Shown here: in pieces, positions 47,380-58,035 of the stretch
Position numbering within the stretch: position 1 is the stretch's first letter
Layout of the letters: each line of letters begins with the position of its first letter
Source: Pelobates cultripes
Taxonomy: Eukaryota > Chordata > Amphibia > Anura > Pelobatidae
DNA: 64,000 bases
Direction: 5' to 3'
NCBI GenBank assembly: GCA_933207985.1
Contig: OW240921.1
Span: 103,244,068-103,308,067 of the forward strand
Made by a program: the position numbers and the translations under genes
Notes under the pieces: generated by a model
Told to the model about the DNA's origin: nothing
The model's database searches: none
The model's input: only the letters and a program-made list of their open reading frames with translations

Positions 47380-50124
47380 ATGTCACTAACGCCTGATATC
47401 CCTGAAGAACTGTCACTACCTAGCACACCCGCTAGGCCTGCCACCCCTGTTCCGGGTACAGACGTGAATAGCCCTGCATCCATTAGATCATGGACCATAC
47501 CACGTCTTACAGCTGAACTAAGAAGACGCTGCATCCCTTTCCCGGCTACAGCTAGGAAGGCGGAGTTGTATAGGCTATTATACACTACCACTGACAACTC
47601 CGATGCAGGGGAAGGCCCTAGCGGATCGCAAATGCCAGCATTTCATGCTATGATGACGTCCCTTATGGCATCCATAGGGACAATCAGCGACAGGCTGGAC
47701 AAATTGGAGGCCGGTAGTGTTACTCAGTCCACAAATACAACGGTCACCACTCAGCCTCTTGCTAATACCTTACCCGGTAATACCCTGGCAGCTACGGCTG
47801 ACATAGAATCCATTGATCCTTCACACATGGTCCCAGCTCACCTTAAAAAAGACATTCTGGAAGGCAAGGACGTTAACCTAGCTTCATTGCTCATTGCCTC
47901 CCAGGATGTCCTTGAGAACAGGACCTTTGCTTGTGGGGATGTTTCCGTAGTCCTTAGAGCTAGAGACCCTCGCCTAAACAAAAAATTGAACATCCCAGAA
48001 TTTGTATTAGGGTTTGGCATCTATAGGGATGTATATTGCACTGTATACCCAGGGAAAAGAGCCGAGCTGGATACGTACATGCACAAGTTGGTGGATCTGG
48101 GACACAAATACGGTGGTACAGCGTTTTACGATTACCATCGTTCCTTCTCTGCAAAAGTGGCAGCAGCTCTGGCTCAGTTCAACTTAAACATCAATTGGAG
48201 CAAGTTGGACACTGAGCTATTCTGTAGGCACTTTGCAGGCCTCAGGCCCCCAACTTGTGCAGTATGCTCATCAGCAACCCACAGCACAAATTTCTGCCCT
48301 AATACAGCTGAGGTAGAACAAAACCAAGCAGCAACTTACCCCCCAAGATCAAACAAAGGTTTGAAAGACAAACTAGGAAGAGATATTGTCTTCTTAGGGA
48401 AATCCCAAGTATGTAACAATTTTAATGCCGGCAATTGTGGTTTTAGTTCCTGTAGACTAATGCATGTTTGTTCACATTGTTTCAGGGCTCATTCCAAGAC
48501 AATGTGCCCAAATAAAGCTTTCCCAAAACCCTATCTCACATGCGTGAACCTCAGCTTATTCACCGATTTGCTACGTCTACACCCATCACGACACTTCAGC
48601 GACTATCTCATAACAGGATTATCGGAGGGATTTCACACAGGGTTGATACATTTACCTACAGGCACACTGGAATGTGACAACTTACTTTCCACACGGGATG
48701 ACCCACAGCTGGTACTTAAACTTATCACAACCGAGGTGAAACAAGGGTTTTTGCTGGGTCCATTCCTTTCACCACCCTTCAATTCTTGGAGAACCAATCC
48801 CATTGGGATTGTCACGGGGAAAAACTCACTTAAACCCAGGCTGATCATTGATTTATCCGCACCACATTCCTCCACGGTCCCTAGCCTAAATTCACTGATA
48901 CCATCTGAAGAGTTCTCACTACATTACGCCACTATCGACCATGCCATCGGGGCTATCATTAAAGCTGGCACAGGGGCATGGTTAAGCAAAACGGATGTAG
49001 TAAATGCCTTCAAACTACTGCCTATGCACCCTACACTTTGGCACCTTCACGGCATTAAATGGGAAGGGTTATACTATTTCTTCACTCGTCTCACTTTTGG
49101 CTCTAAGAGCAGCCCGCGTATTTTCGACACATTTGCAGAGGCTTTATGTTGGTTGTTACTAAATGTTTACCAATGTCCCTCTGTGATTCACTATTTAGAC
49201 GACTTCCTCACAATTGAGAACAACACAAGTCCACCCACAAGTTTAAAACACATGTTGGCATTATTTGAGTCACTTTCTGTTCCAGTCTCCCCACACAAGA
49301 CCCTGGGGCCCGCCACCCAGATGCAATTTTTAGGAATACAACTAGACACAGTACACATGCAGGCCAGCCTCCCTCAGGAGAAAATTGAGCGTATCCTGGC
49401 AAGTATTGACCACTACCTACAGCAAGGTCATTGCACTAAGAAAGACCTACAATCATTGCTGGGATCACTTAATTTTGCAATGAGAATCATTCCCCAGGGG
49501 AGATCATTTATTTCACATTTGCTATCACTAGTTCCACAATTCACCTCAGACACATCTTACATTTCACTAGACAAACATGCGACATCCGATTTGAGCATGT
49601 GGAGGATTTTCCTCACTTCTTGGAATGGGCGTGCCATGTTTATACCATCTCACTCAGACACTTCACCCACAATATGGACAGACGCTGCAGCAAACACGGG
49701 GTTTGCAGCCATATGGGGTGACCTATGGCTCGTGGGGCCATGGCCAACTGAGGTCAAATCACTCACAAAATTCACAGAGACCTCAGCTTTATTCGAATTG
49801 TACCCCATCGTGGCTGCGGCCGTTACCTGGGGCCGCCAGTGGTCCGGTCACACGGTGTGGTGCTATTCTGATAATATGGCTACTTGCCATATTGTCAATA
49901 AAGGCCGGTCATCATCCCTGGTAATTATGAGGCTATTGAGGCGACTCACATGGATAGCAGCCACTTGTCAATTCTTTCTAACATGTATTCACGTTCCAGG
50001 GTGCACAAACATCAGTGCTGATCACTTGTCTCGATTTCGTTTTCAGGAATTCTTCACGACACTACCCACCGCCTCCAGACGGGCAACTCCAGCCCCACTT
50101 TTCACAGACATGATAATGGATTAA
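47380..50124 (+). CDS. Ngaro/DIRS-type polyprotein: SAP-like, zinc knuckles, RT, RNase H
   Basis: 914 codons, uninterrupted. Residues about 37-69 (WTIPRLTAELRRRC... KAELYRLL) resemble a SAP DNA-binding helix pair. A CX2CX4HX4C knuckle begins at Cys293. A CCCH finger (Cys345, 353, 358, His362) is followed immediately by CX2CX3HX4C (Cys364-Cys376); these probably bind RNA, as in Gag. RT follows, with motif A around Asp539 (SKTDVVNAFK), FGSKSSPRIF, and the catalytic YLDD at residues 605-608. RNase H starts with WTDAAANTGF (Asp768) and includes CYSDNMATCHIVNKG and ISADHLSR. Together these copy the element's RNA into DNA. The start ATG is chosen because the SAP-like region follows at once. No stop or frameshift was found. 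The recombinase frame overlaps the 3-prime end. Confidence 0.85.
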   Translation: MSLTPDIPEELSLPSTPARPATPVPGTDVNSPASIRSWTIPRLTAELRRRCIPFPATARKAELYRLLYTTTDNSDAGEGPSGSQMPAFHAMMTSLMASIGTISDRLDKLEAGSVTQSTNTTVTTQPLANTLPGNTLAATADIESIDPSHMVPAHLKKDILEGKDVNLASLLIASQDVLENRTFACGDVSVVLRARDPRLNKKLNIPEFVLGFGIYRDVYCTVYPGKRAELDTYMHKLVDLGHKYGGTAFYDYHRSFSAKVAAALAQFNLNINWSKLDTELFCRHFAGLRPPTCAVCSSATHSTNFCPNTAEVEQNQAATYPPRSNKGLKDKLGRDIVFLGKSQVCNNFNAGNCGFSSCRLMHVCSHCFRAHSKTMCPNKAFPKPYLTCVNLSLFTDLLRLHPSRHFSDYLITGLSEGFHTGLIHLPTGTLECDNLLSTRDDPQLVLKLITTEVKQGFLLGPFLSPPFNSWRTNPIGIVTGKNSLKPRLIIDLSAPHSSTVPSLNSLIPSEEFSLHYATIDHAIGAIIKAGTGAWLSKTDVVNAFKLLPMHPTLWHLHGIKWEGLYYFFTRLTFGSKSSPRIFDTFAEALCWLLLNVYQCPSVIHYLDDFLTIENNTSPPTSLKHMLALFESLSVPVSPHKTLGPATQMQFLGIQLDTVHMQASLPQEKIERILASIDHYLQQGHCTKKDLQSLLGSLNFAMRIIPQGRSFISHLLSLVPQFTSDTSYISLDKHATSDLSMWRIFLTSWNGRAMFIPSHSDTSPTIWTDAAANTGFAAIWGDLWLVGPWPTEVKSLTKFTETSALFELYPIVAAAVTWGRQWSGHTVWCYSDNMATCHIVNKGRSSSLVIMRLLRRLTWIAATCQFFLTCIHVPGCTNISADHLSRFRFQEFFTTLPTASRRATPAPLFTDMIMD

Positions 50125-51062
50125 AAGCTTTGTTAAATCACGCACGTCACATTTCTCACATGGCACTCTCTGTAAACACTAGAAACACTTACGACAGAGC
50201 TTTTCACATATTCAAAAAATTCATCACTGAATTTCACATTCACGATATGTTCACGATAGAAACAATATTGGGTTTCACTTCTTTTTGCCACATCAACCTT
50301 AAACTATCATTTAACACTATAAAACTATACCTTACGGGAATTCAACACCACATGCTAATTCAACAACCCAACGCCACGAGTTTCCTGTCCTCATATCAAA
50401 TCAAGACAGTTCTTAGAGGCATTAAGAAATTAGATACACATATCCCCGAGAAACGACTACCTATTGATAACCACATATTTCATGCACTAGTAAACTTGTT
50501 AGATTCCTCTCCTTTTGAGCCCAGGACAAACACGGTAATAAAATCAGCCATATATCTTGCTTTTTATGGATTCCTCCGTCCCAACGAATTCACAACTAGG
50601 ACTATCACGTCCCCTGATTACCTAAGAATTATGGACTTAGCGAAACAGAACGACCATTACCTACTCACGCTAAAACACTCAAAAACCAGCGCCATAGGTC
50701 ATACCGTTACGATCCCCTTATACCCTACTCATAACAAATGGTGCCCTGTACAAAATTTTGACAATTATCTATTATCACTCCACAAACAACCATTACAACC
50801 TTTGCTAGAACTGCACGGTAACGTTCTAACTACAGCAAAGTTTATGCTCTATGTAAGACTGCTGTTGACTAGACTCGGCTTGAACCCTAGTCAATTTTCG
50901 GGTCATTCTTTCCGAATAGGAGCAGCATCTACAGCTTCTGCTAACCACATTCCTCCGCACATCATCAAAACAATGGGACGCTGGAAATCTTCCGCTTATA
51001 CTCTTTACATACCCAATCCTGTTAAAGAATTAAGACTAGCTTTCTGTGACTTATCTAAATAA
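50022..51062 (+). CDS. Tyrosine recombinase of Ngaro-like element
   Basis: The frame is open from 50022, overlapping the RT-RNase H ORF by about 100 bases in another frame. The first in-frame ATG is 50160; a TTG at 50130 also exists. Counting residues from 50130, the catalytic set of lambda-integrase-type recombinases can be assigned: Arg150 (FYGFLRPNEF), Lys185 (KHSKT), His259-x2-Arg262 (SGHSFRIGAAS), Trp285 (MGRWKSSAY) and the probable nucleophile Tyr293 (LYI). The N-terminal 100 residues match the helical core-binding domain position. The enzyme would integrate the circular DNA intermediate without target duplication. Translation may need frameshifting, re-initiation or internal start; the start is therefore uncertain. 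Confidence 0.85.
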   Translation, partial: SLVSISFSGILHDTTHRLQTGNSSPTFHRHDNGLKALLNHARHISHMALSVNTRNTYDRAFHIFKKFITEFHIHDMFTIETILGFTSFCHINLKLSFNTIKLYLTGIQHHMLIQQPNATSFLSSYQIKTVLRGIKKLDTHIPEKRLPIDNHIFHALVNLLDSSPFEPRTNTVIKSAIYLAFYGFLRPNEFTTRTITSPDYLRIMDLAKQNDHYLLTLKHSKTSAIGHTVTIPLYPTHNKWCPVQNFDNYLLSLHKQPLQPLLELHGNVLTTAKFMLYVRLLLTRLGLNPSQFSGHSFRIGAASTASANHIPPHIIKTMGRWKSSAYTLYIPNPVKELRLAFCDLSK

Positions 51063-51103
51063 AGTTTTGGTCAACGTATTACGTCTTATGATAATTTATT
51101 TTT

Positions 51104-51739
51104 GCCCACTTTTACAGGCCTACTCCTCTGTCGGTTTCGGCACACCACAACCGACTAATTCCAAGTATTGATATGTTATTATATGCTATGTTTCCATATA
51201 CGGCTATATTGCCACGACCACAAATTAAAAGGCTTGGCCTGTAGTTGTGGGAGGGGCTTGGTTTCCTATAAAAGGCTGCCAATCCACTCCCACATTACCG
51301 TAATGGTCTGGCGAGTCAACCCACCCACCACTCCCTCTATTACAAACACCCTCTAAGGTGGGCCCACTTTTACAGGCCTACTCCTCTGTCGGTTTCGGCA
51401 CACCACAACCGACTAATTCCAAGTAATTAATATGTTATTATATGCTATGTTTCCATATACGGCTATATTGCCACGACCACAAATTAAAAGGCTTGGCCTG
51501 TAGTTGTGGGAGGGGCTTGGTTTCCCTATAAAAAGGCTGCCAATCCACTCCCACATTACCGTAATGGTCTGGCGAGTCAACCCACCCACCACTCCCTCTA
51601 TTACAAACACCCTCTAAGGTGGGCCCACTTTTACAGGCCTACTCCTCTGTCGGTTTCGGCACACCACAACCGACTAATTCCAAGTAATTAATATGTTATT
51701 ATATGCTATGTTTCCATATACGGCTATATTGCCACGACC

Positions 51740-51745
<6 letters not shown>
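51104..51745 (+). repeat. Ngaro 3-prime split repeats B1-A2-B2-A3-B3
   Basis: B units start GCCCACTTTTACAGGCC and end GCCACGACCACAAA. A units start ATTAAAAGGCTTGG and are followed by AACCCACCCACC... The period is about 258-261 bases. A2 has lost one C and one or two A in its TATA stretch (CCTATAAAAGG), while A3 is like A1. Confidence 0.85.
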
Positions 51746-51787
<42 letters not shown>

Positions 51788-51872
51788 AATTTTACTCTAA
51801 GTGTATTTTTACATTAATATATGGATATATTAATAACAAAATACACTTAGTATGAAGTTATATATAAGATAC

Positions 51873-51903
<31 letters not shown>

Positions 51904-53850
51904 CACATACATATATATACATATATAAATAAATTATAATTTTTTAAATTTATTAACTTTATTTTTAAACTTGTTTTTTTACTTTTTTCACCAGCAGGGG
52001 GACTGCCTTTCAGTTCAGGCAGTTCCCCTGCTTGCTGCACTGTGGACACCTATTGCGGCCATGTTCTTTCAGAGCGATCACATGGCCACCGGGGGTCCTC
52101 ATTTGCAGAGCGTGGACTGTCTGGGTTGTCAGACAGTCCCCCCATAGAAGAGGAAGACCAATCGCCGGCAGGGGAACGGCAGTAATCTGGTAAGTACATA
52201 TGGATGGAAGGGGTTAATTTTTTATTTTCTCTCTTTTTTTTAAAATTTATATATTTATTTCTTTCTTTCTTAACTGAGTGCCTTGACCCCTTGAGGCACT
52301 CAGTACAGGCAGAGCATCAAAAACCATCAGGCAGGCAGCCCTGTAACTTTCCAAGACACCTTAAAACCTGTACATGAGCGTTACTGTTTTACTCAATAGA
52401 CTTTGCAGAACACAAATATTAGTGTTTTTTTTTTAAAACAGTAAAACATATCACAGCGATGATATTGTCAGTGAAAGTGACTTTTTTAGCAGTTTTCACA
52501 CACAAACGGCACTTACACTGATGATATAATTGTTGTGATACATTTTACTGTTTTGACACACTAATATTTGTGTTCAGCGAAGTCTCCCAAGTATAACAGT
52601 GTACAGGTTTTAAAGTGTTTTTGAAAGTTACAGGGTCAAATACTCTTACATTGAAAATTGCCAGGTAGGTTATGTTGCCTTTGAGAGCGTATGGTAGCCC
52701 AGGAATGAGAATTTTCCCCATGATGGCATACCATTGCAAAAGAAGACAACCCAAGGTATTGCAAATGGGGTATGTTCAGTCTTTTTTAGTAGCTACTTAG
52801 TCACAAAGACTGGCCAAAGTTAGCGTTCATAATAGTTTTTTGCATTTTTAAACACACAAACAAATATAAATGCTAACTTTGGCCAGTGTTTGTGACTAAG
52901 TGGCTACTAAAAAAGACTTGAGATACCCCATATTGATTACCCTGGGTTGTCTACTTTTCAAAAATATATCGTTTGATGAGGGTAAATTACATTGGCCAGC
53001 TTCAATTGTCCCAAATAGGACACGGGTGCATGATGACCAGCTGTGAAAATTCCAAGTTGTAAAACTGTAAGGCGTACCCTCCAAATAAGGTATTTTAGCC
53101 CCCAGAGAACCCGACACACCTATGCATGGGTGGTATCACTGTACTCAGGAGATGTTGCTGAACACATATTGGGGTGTTCTTTGGCAGTAACCCTTAAATT
53201 TCTTAGTACATGTATTCTTAAATTGATATGTGTGTCAAAAACAATCACTAATTATTTTATTTTTTTGAATTTGGCATCGATTGGTGGTAAAATGGTTGCA
53301 TGAAAAGAGTCAACATACCCCAAGTTTAGAACCTTATGTTGTCTTTTTAAAATATATATATACAATTGAAGGGTTATTCAGGGATTCCTGACAGATATCA
53401 GTGTTACAATGTAACTTGCGTTCATTTAAAAAAAAAAAAAATAAAAAGGTTTGAAAATAGCAAAGTGCTTCTTGTACTTATAGCCCTATAGCTTTCCAAA
53501 AAAAGGTAAGAATATGTTAACATTGGGTATTTCTAAACTCAGGACAAAATTTAGAAACTATTTAGCACAGGTGTTTTTTGGCAGATGTAGATGCGTAACA
53601 GATTTTGGGGATAAAAGTTAGAAAAAGTGTTTTTTTTTTACATTTTCTTTCATCATATTTTATTATTGTTTTTATAGCAAATTATAGGATATGATGACAT
53701 CAATGGTATCTTAAAAAAGACCATTTACTGGTGAGAAAAAGGGTATATAATATGTGTGGGTACAGTAAACAAGTAAGAGGAAAATTACAGCTAAACACAA
53801 ACACCAAAGAAATATAGAAACAGGTCCTAAACGGAAAGAAAATTCCTGTT
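51746..53850. mobile_element. Degraded relative of the 2.1-kb piggyBac-like element
   Basis: Shares in order a (TA)n/AT-rich tract, the GCAGGGGGACTGCC block, the ACCTTAAAACCTGTACATG phrase with its inverse, and GACAACCCAAGGTATTGCAAA with GGCCAGTGTTTGTGACTAA and their inverses, as in 35537-37632. Intact TTAA ends were not found. The Ngaro-like element abuts its TA tract on the left. Confidence 0.6.
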
Positions 53851-55337
53851 TTTTCTCTCATTTAATCTGTGAATACTGGGTATGTATTTTCAGTTAAACA
53901 ATGCATAGTTAGGGAGTTCTTTCTATTTGCTGAAAGATATATGCCACACTTCTAATAAATCGGATATGTGTTATTGGTACAACACAGTATTGTTAGGGAG
54001 TACTGTTCTCTTTAAAGAAAGAAATATGCCACGCTCTTCATAGCCGAGTACACAATTATAGAATTCATTGCTGTGCTATAAAAAGATCAGTAACATTAAT
54101 TCTCTGGTCTAACAATGTGTGAGTGGAAAAATGGACATTTCACAACAAAATTCCTTGATATATTGTTAACAGTTAAGGCTGAAACATAACTATAGTTAGC
54201 ATATGCTAATGAGCTTTCTCAAGCGGATGTTAATTAGCTCTGCGTACAATAAGTACATTCAAATCATGCAGCTGAAAGTGATCATTATTTTTCAAAGAGC
54301 TTTGCTGCACCACTGTTTAAATTTGCTCTTTAAATAGATCTTGCCACCCTATTAACTTTTATCAAGGCAGAAAACCCACAACAGATAAGTTATTCATGTT
54401 TTCTCAGTACCCTGTTTGAAAAAAGCCTGTGGTAACCCCTCCACAGCTGGACGTATCTTCCAATGCTGTATTTGTCTTTAATTTGAAAACTAAATAATCA
54501 ATAAATTAAATCCAAGGTTTACATTTAAAGAACAAGGATGATAAGGGTTTGAACATGTTGGCTGACAACATCATATTTTATGGAGAATGAACTCATATAC
54601 CCAGTATTTATATCTGTTCAGCGAAGTGAGGATCTTTTTATCTCCCAGTACAAAGCTGCATATATTTTCAGAATTATAAAAGAGTAATGAAAATGAAGAG
54701 ATGATCAAGATAAATTATATAAATTGTCCCAGTTTCCAAAATAAATCTGGCTACTTTTTTTTTTTTATAAATGTTGATATTCAAAGTCTAAAATGACTAT
54801 GTGAAAATGTTGAATATTTTACTGTACATATGTCATTCATATAAATATGCAAAGGGGTATGTTTTTTTTTTCTTTCATTTTCTGATATCACTGTCTACTC
54901 ATGTACCCTACCCAAGTATTACCGTCTACATACACTTGGCCATCATTCTCCTCTAAAGAAGAACACATACATGAACACACAAGCTGTCCCAACCAAAACT
55001 AAAAGTCACTTTTAGCAATATATGTTCGTGGATGTTTCAGCAATCTCTGACCCGTATAATACTAGGTTTTTTAGAATTGATTTAGCTAAATATCCCATAA
55101 CAGTTGTATGATGGCTAGAGAAACATCGTGGCATAAAGCCAAATAAACAATAACAGGAATATAGTCCTGTAAGCTGGTAAAAACCTTACTCGATAGGTCA
55201 CCCACTGTCTTGTCACATAAATTACAAAAACTAAATTAGCAAAAATGTAAACACAAATGTATCAAAATTTAAAGAGCAACAAAGTAGCAGTTAAGTGATA
55301 AATTCAACAACCGGAACCTCCTCTTCAACCTCTACCT
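53851..55337. other. No gene recognised
   Basis: AT-rich DNA, no supportable features. Confidence 0.45.
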
Positions 55338-55430
55338 CAGTGGTTCCCAAACTTTTTAGGTTCAAGGCATCCTTAATATTTCAATATTTTTCCAAGGCAC
55401 ACCAATTTAAAAATTCTAGGTTGTTTATCT
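55338..55430. mobile_element. Possible hAT terminal fragment
   Basis: CAGTGGTTCCCAAACTTTTTA followed by CAAGGCACACCAAT resembles hAT (Charlie-like) ends. No partner end was identified. Confidence 0.35.
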
Positions 55431-55689
55431 GTACAGCACTGCAGCATTTACTGGCACTATAGTAGAATGTACAGTGTTGGTGTGTGAAGTGGTGCTTGTA
55501 ATGTTTGTTTGATTGCAGGGATGTGTCTGAATGTAATATTCACTTTTAAATGCGGATGTACATTTGCGTGAAATATTTGTGTTTGAGTGAAGGGGTGTGT
55601 TTGAATATTTTTTTTAGTTTGAATGCAGGGTTGTGTTTTTATGTAATATTTGTGTTAGATTGCAGGAGTGTGCTTCTTGTGCTGGTGTT

Positions 55690-56035
55690 TAACTGCTTGG
55701 ATGTATGCACATACACTACCACATACATACATACATACTTACACAGATATATTAATGCACATTAACACACAGGTTCATATAAATACACAGACACATACAC
55801 ACAAATTCATATAGACACAGACACACATATAGATACACAGACACATACACACACCTGCACCCTGACACACAAACATTGATACATGCCCACACCATGAAAC
55901 AGATACACACACTGACATAAAAACCACACCCTTACACACAGATGGACATACACAGATGTGTGCACAGACACATAAGCACACTGACATATAAATACACACA
56001 CACATCCAGACACACCCACCCAGACACACCCACGT
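55690..56035. repeat. CA-rich cryptic satellite
   Basis: Imperfect ACACATACACAGACAC-type units over about 340 bases. The long open frames here are by-products of the low-complexity sequence. Confidence 0.8.
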
Positions 56036-56221
56036 GATTTAAAAAAAAAATATCTCCAGCAACCCTCCTGTTAGCTTACCTGATGTGCCAGGAGGGTGGC
56101 TTTGAGTCCTGCTGCTGGTGGGAATGAGGGGTCTGGAGCTCTTCATACTCCTCTCTCCTCACTGCGGCTGCCTCCTCCCGTGCTGGACTGCACTTGGACT
56201 GCACTAAATAGCATCCAGTGG

Positions 56222-56680
56222 TGTGAGCTCACTCTGGATTTGTAATGATCTTACCTTGAGAGTGGAGTCAACATGCAGAGTTAAGGCACCCTTTGCAATT
56301 TTACACAAGCCAAGGGGACTCAAGGTAGAAATCCCCAAGGCTGTGAAACCGTGCAGTGGGGCTGATAATAACCAGTGCTTCCAGGAATGAGGTACAGGCA
56401 AGGAATAACCAAAAGCGTAGTCAGGGACGGAACCAATAGTCAGGACAGGCAACAGATCGGCAAAAACGAAGGACGAGCAGAGGATCAAAAACCAGGAGTC
56501 AGATTTAACAGCAAACAGGAGCAAAATGATATGACAGACACCAAGGCGGGGTTTATATAGGAGGGTATCAGCCTCCTATAGCCAGAGGTAAGGCTACTGA
56601 GTGGGAAGTAGGAGACACAGGTTCAAACCCAGCCAGACTCAAGAACACATTAGCATATGGCACGATTACAATCGTGACAG
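56222..56680 (-). mobile_element. LTR-like repeat, relative of 6256-6796
   Basis: On the minus strand it starts TGTCACGATTGTAATCG near 56680, followed by a B-box antisense (GGGTTTGAACCTGTG) and TATATAAAC near 56555. The AAGCGTAGTCAGGGA and CAGGAATGAGG phrases parallel the 6.3-kb copy. LTR identity is inferred. Confidence 0.4.
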
Positions 56681-56899
56681 GACTGTGAATGGATGCTTAG
56701 GTCTGGGGAGAGATATTAATTTAACATTATGTCCCAGCAGTGTCTGTCTAAGGTTGGAGAGTAGAGGGAGGGACACCTTGGAGCTATTGTGGAGGTGACA
56801 ACCCACAGAGTATACCATTGGGATATAAGTCATCTTGAGTATACCAGTGGGATATAAGTCAGCACTCCTCGAAATGCAAATGTGTTTCCCACTATTTGT
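56681..56899. other. No gene recognised
   Basis: Contains a 25-base imperfect direct repeat (GAGTATACCATTGGGATATAAG / GAGTATACCAGTGGGATATAAG) at about 56807-56860. Confidence 0.5.
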
Positions 56900-57064
56900 T
56901 TCACAGATCAAGTGAGAAAAAGTAACCAATAGAGGGAAAAAGAGGAGGTGCAAAAATAAATAAACCTATATTTATATATTATTTATTCAATATACAATAT
57001 ATAAATATTATCTTTTTTCACTGCCTTTCTTCTTTTCCCCTTTATTGCTCCCTTGATCTGTGAA
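56900..57064. mobile_element. Fold-back MITE, copy 2
   Basis: Ends TTCACAGATCAAG and CTTGATCTGTGAA are perfect inverted repeats. Inner AGTGAGAAAAAG pairs with CTTTTTTC-like sequence near 57010, and the centre is AT-rich. Same family as 18689-18900. Confidence 0.6.
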
Positions 57065-57370
57065 TAAAGTCAACATGTAGCCACACTGTACCCTAGCCGT
57101 TAGTCATATTTTTTCCCATCAGAATCATGAATCAGAAATTGCCGTTCATAACATATTAAATATTCAAGTCTAATATATTTACACCGAGCTTTGATTATTC
57201 AGTGTGCCCTGCCATTATTGCATACAGTTGCATATTGGTCAACGAGACTGGTTTTCAAGCCAATATCATGAATTTTATTTTGGTCCATGTTAAAAATAGA
57301 TTAGTCACTCCAGTCAAACCCTGGGATATATACAAAATGCTGTTGTTTACCTGACAAAAAATAGATTTTA

Positions 57371-57418
<48 letters not shown>

Positions 57419-58020
57419 ATCCTTCAATGGCTTTGACTATAGATTTCCAACATCTATTGTAATTGTTAAAAACAAGAAAAATCCCAATGACTTGTTAGTG
57501 TCTGAGTGAAGTATCACTAGAACATTTCAAACCATGTCACAAGCAGGACTGCTAAGCAATAATTGCACAGTTCCTCTATTGGGAGAAAGGCAGATAAAGC
57601 TGTTCAACCTACTGTATGCTCATATTGCTTTGTAGAGAGATATGGCAGCTCATGAATTCGAGATGAGGCTTTTACAGCTCAATGCAGTGACTGGATCTGA
57701 CCTCTTTTTCAAGCAGTTATTCTTTGTAAGAAAACTGAAATTGCAAGCACAACTAAATTATGGTATTTGGTACAGCCTCAGTTGTGTAGAAATAGATTTT
57801 TTCATGTTACATAACTTTAGATTTCAAGAAACAATCACTGACTGATGTTCTTCTCATTTCTTCTCATGAGAAACAAAGAAAAGGATTGCAGAGCAAGATT
57901 GTGAACTGATATCTAAAGTAAATAATGAAGTGGCCAAAAAAATAACAATTTTGGGCTCCATTTAAGAACCTAAATATAATTTCAAATGTTTGCAGAGAAT
58001 AATAGCAAAATGGCCAATTA
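57065..58020. other. No gene; TA microsatellite
   Basis: (TA)n lies at about 57376-57420. The 67-codon frame at 57642-57845 has no recognisable domain. Confidence 0.4.
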
Positions 58021-58035
58021 AAAGTTGTCAGAAAA

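Larger units (their letters stand above)
45886..51745 (+). mobile_element. Ngaro-like tyrosine-recombinase retrotransposon (DIRS order), apparently intact
   Basis: The 5.86-kb element has split direct repeats: A1 (45886-45980), body, B1 (51104-51223), A2 (51224-51361), B2 (51362-51482), A3 (51483-51622), B3 (51623-51745). The body holds an RT-RNase H ORF and a tyrosine recombinase ORF, and no integrase, protease or methyltransferase was seen. Split direct repeats plus a YR without methyltransferase fit the Ngaro group. No target duplication is expected from YR integration and none is seen; both outer edges sit in TA-rich tracts. Repeat A carries TATAAAAA. Both ORFs are open, so autonomy is plausible. 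Confidence 0.85.

Noticed and set aside
55775..56029. Cysteine-rich minus-strand open frames
   Set aside because: Low-complexity translation of the CA-rich satellite.
57642..57845. 67-codon frame beginning MAAHEFEMRL
   Set aside because: No homology recognised and no gene context.
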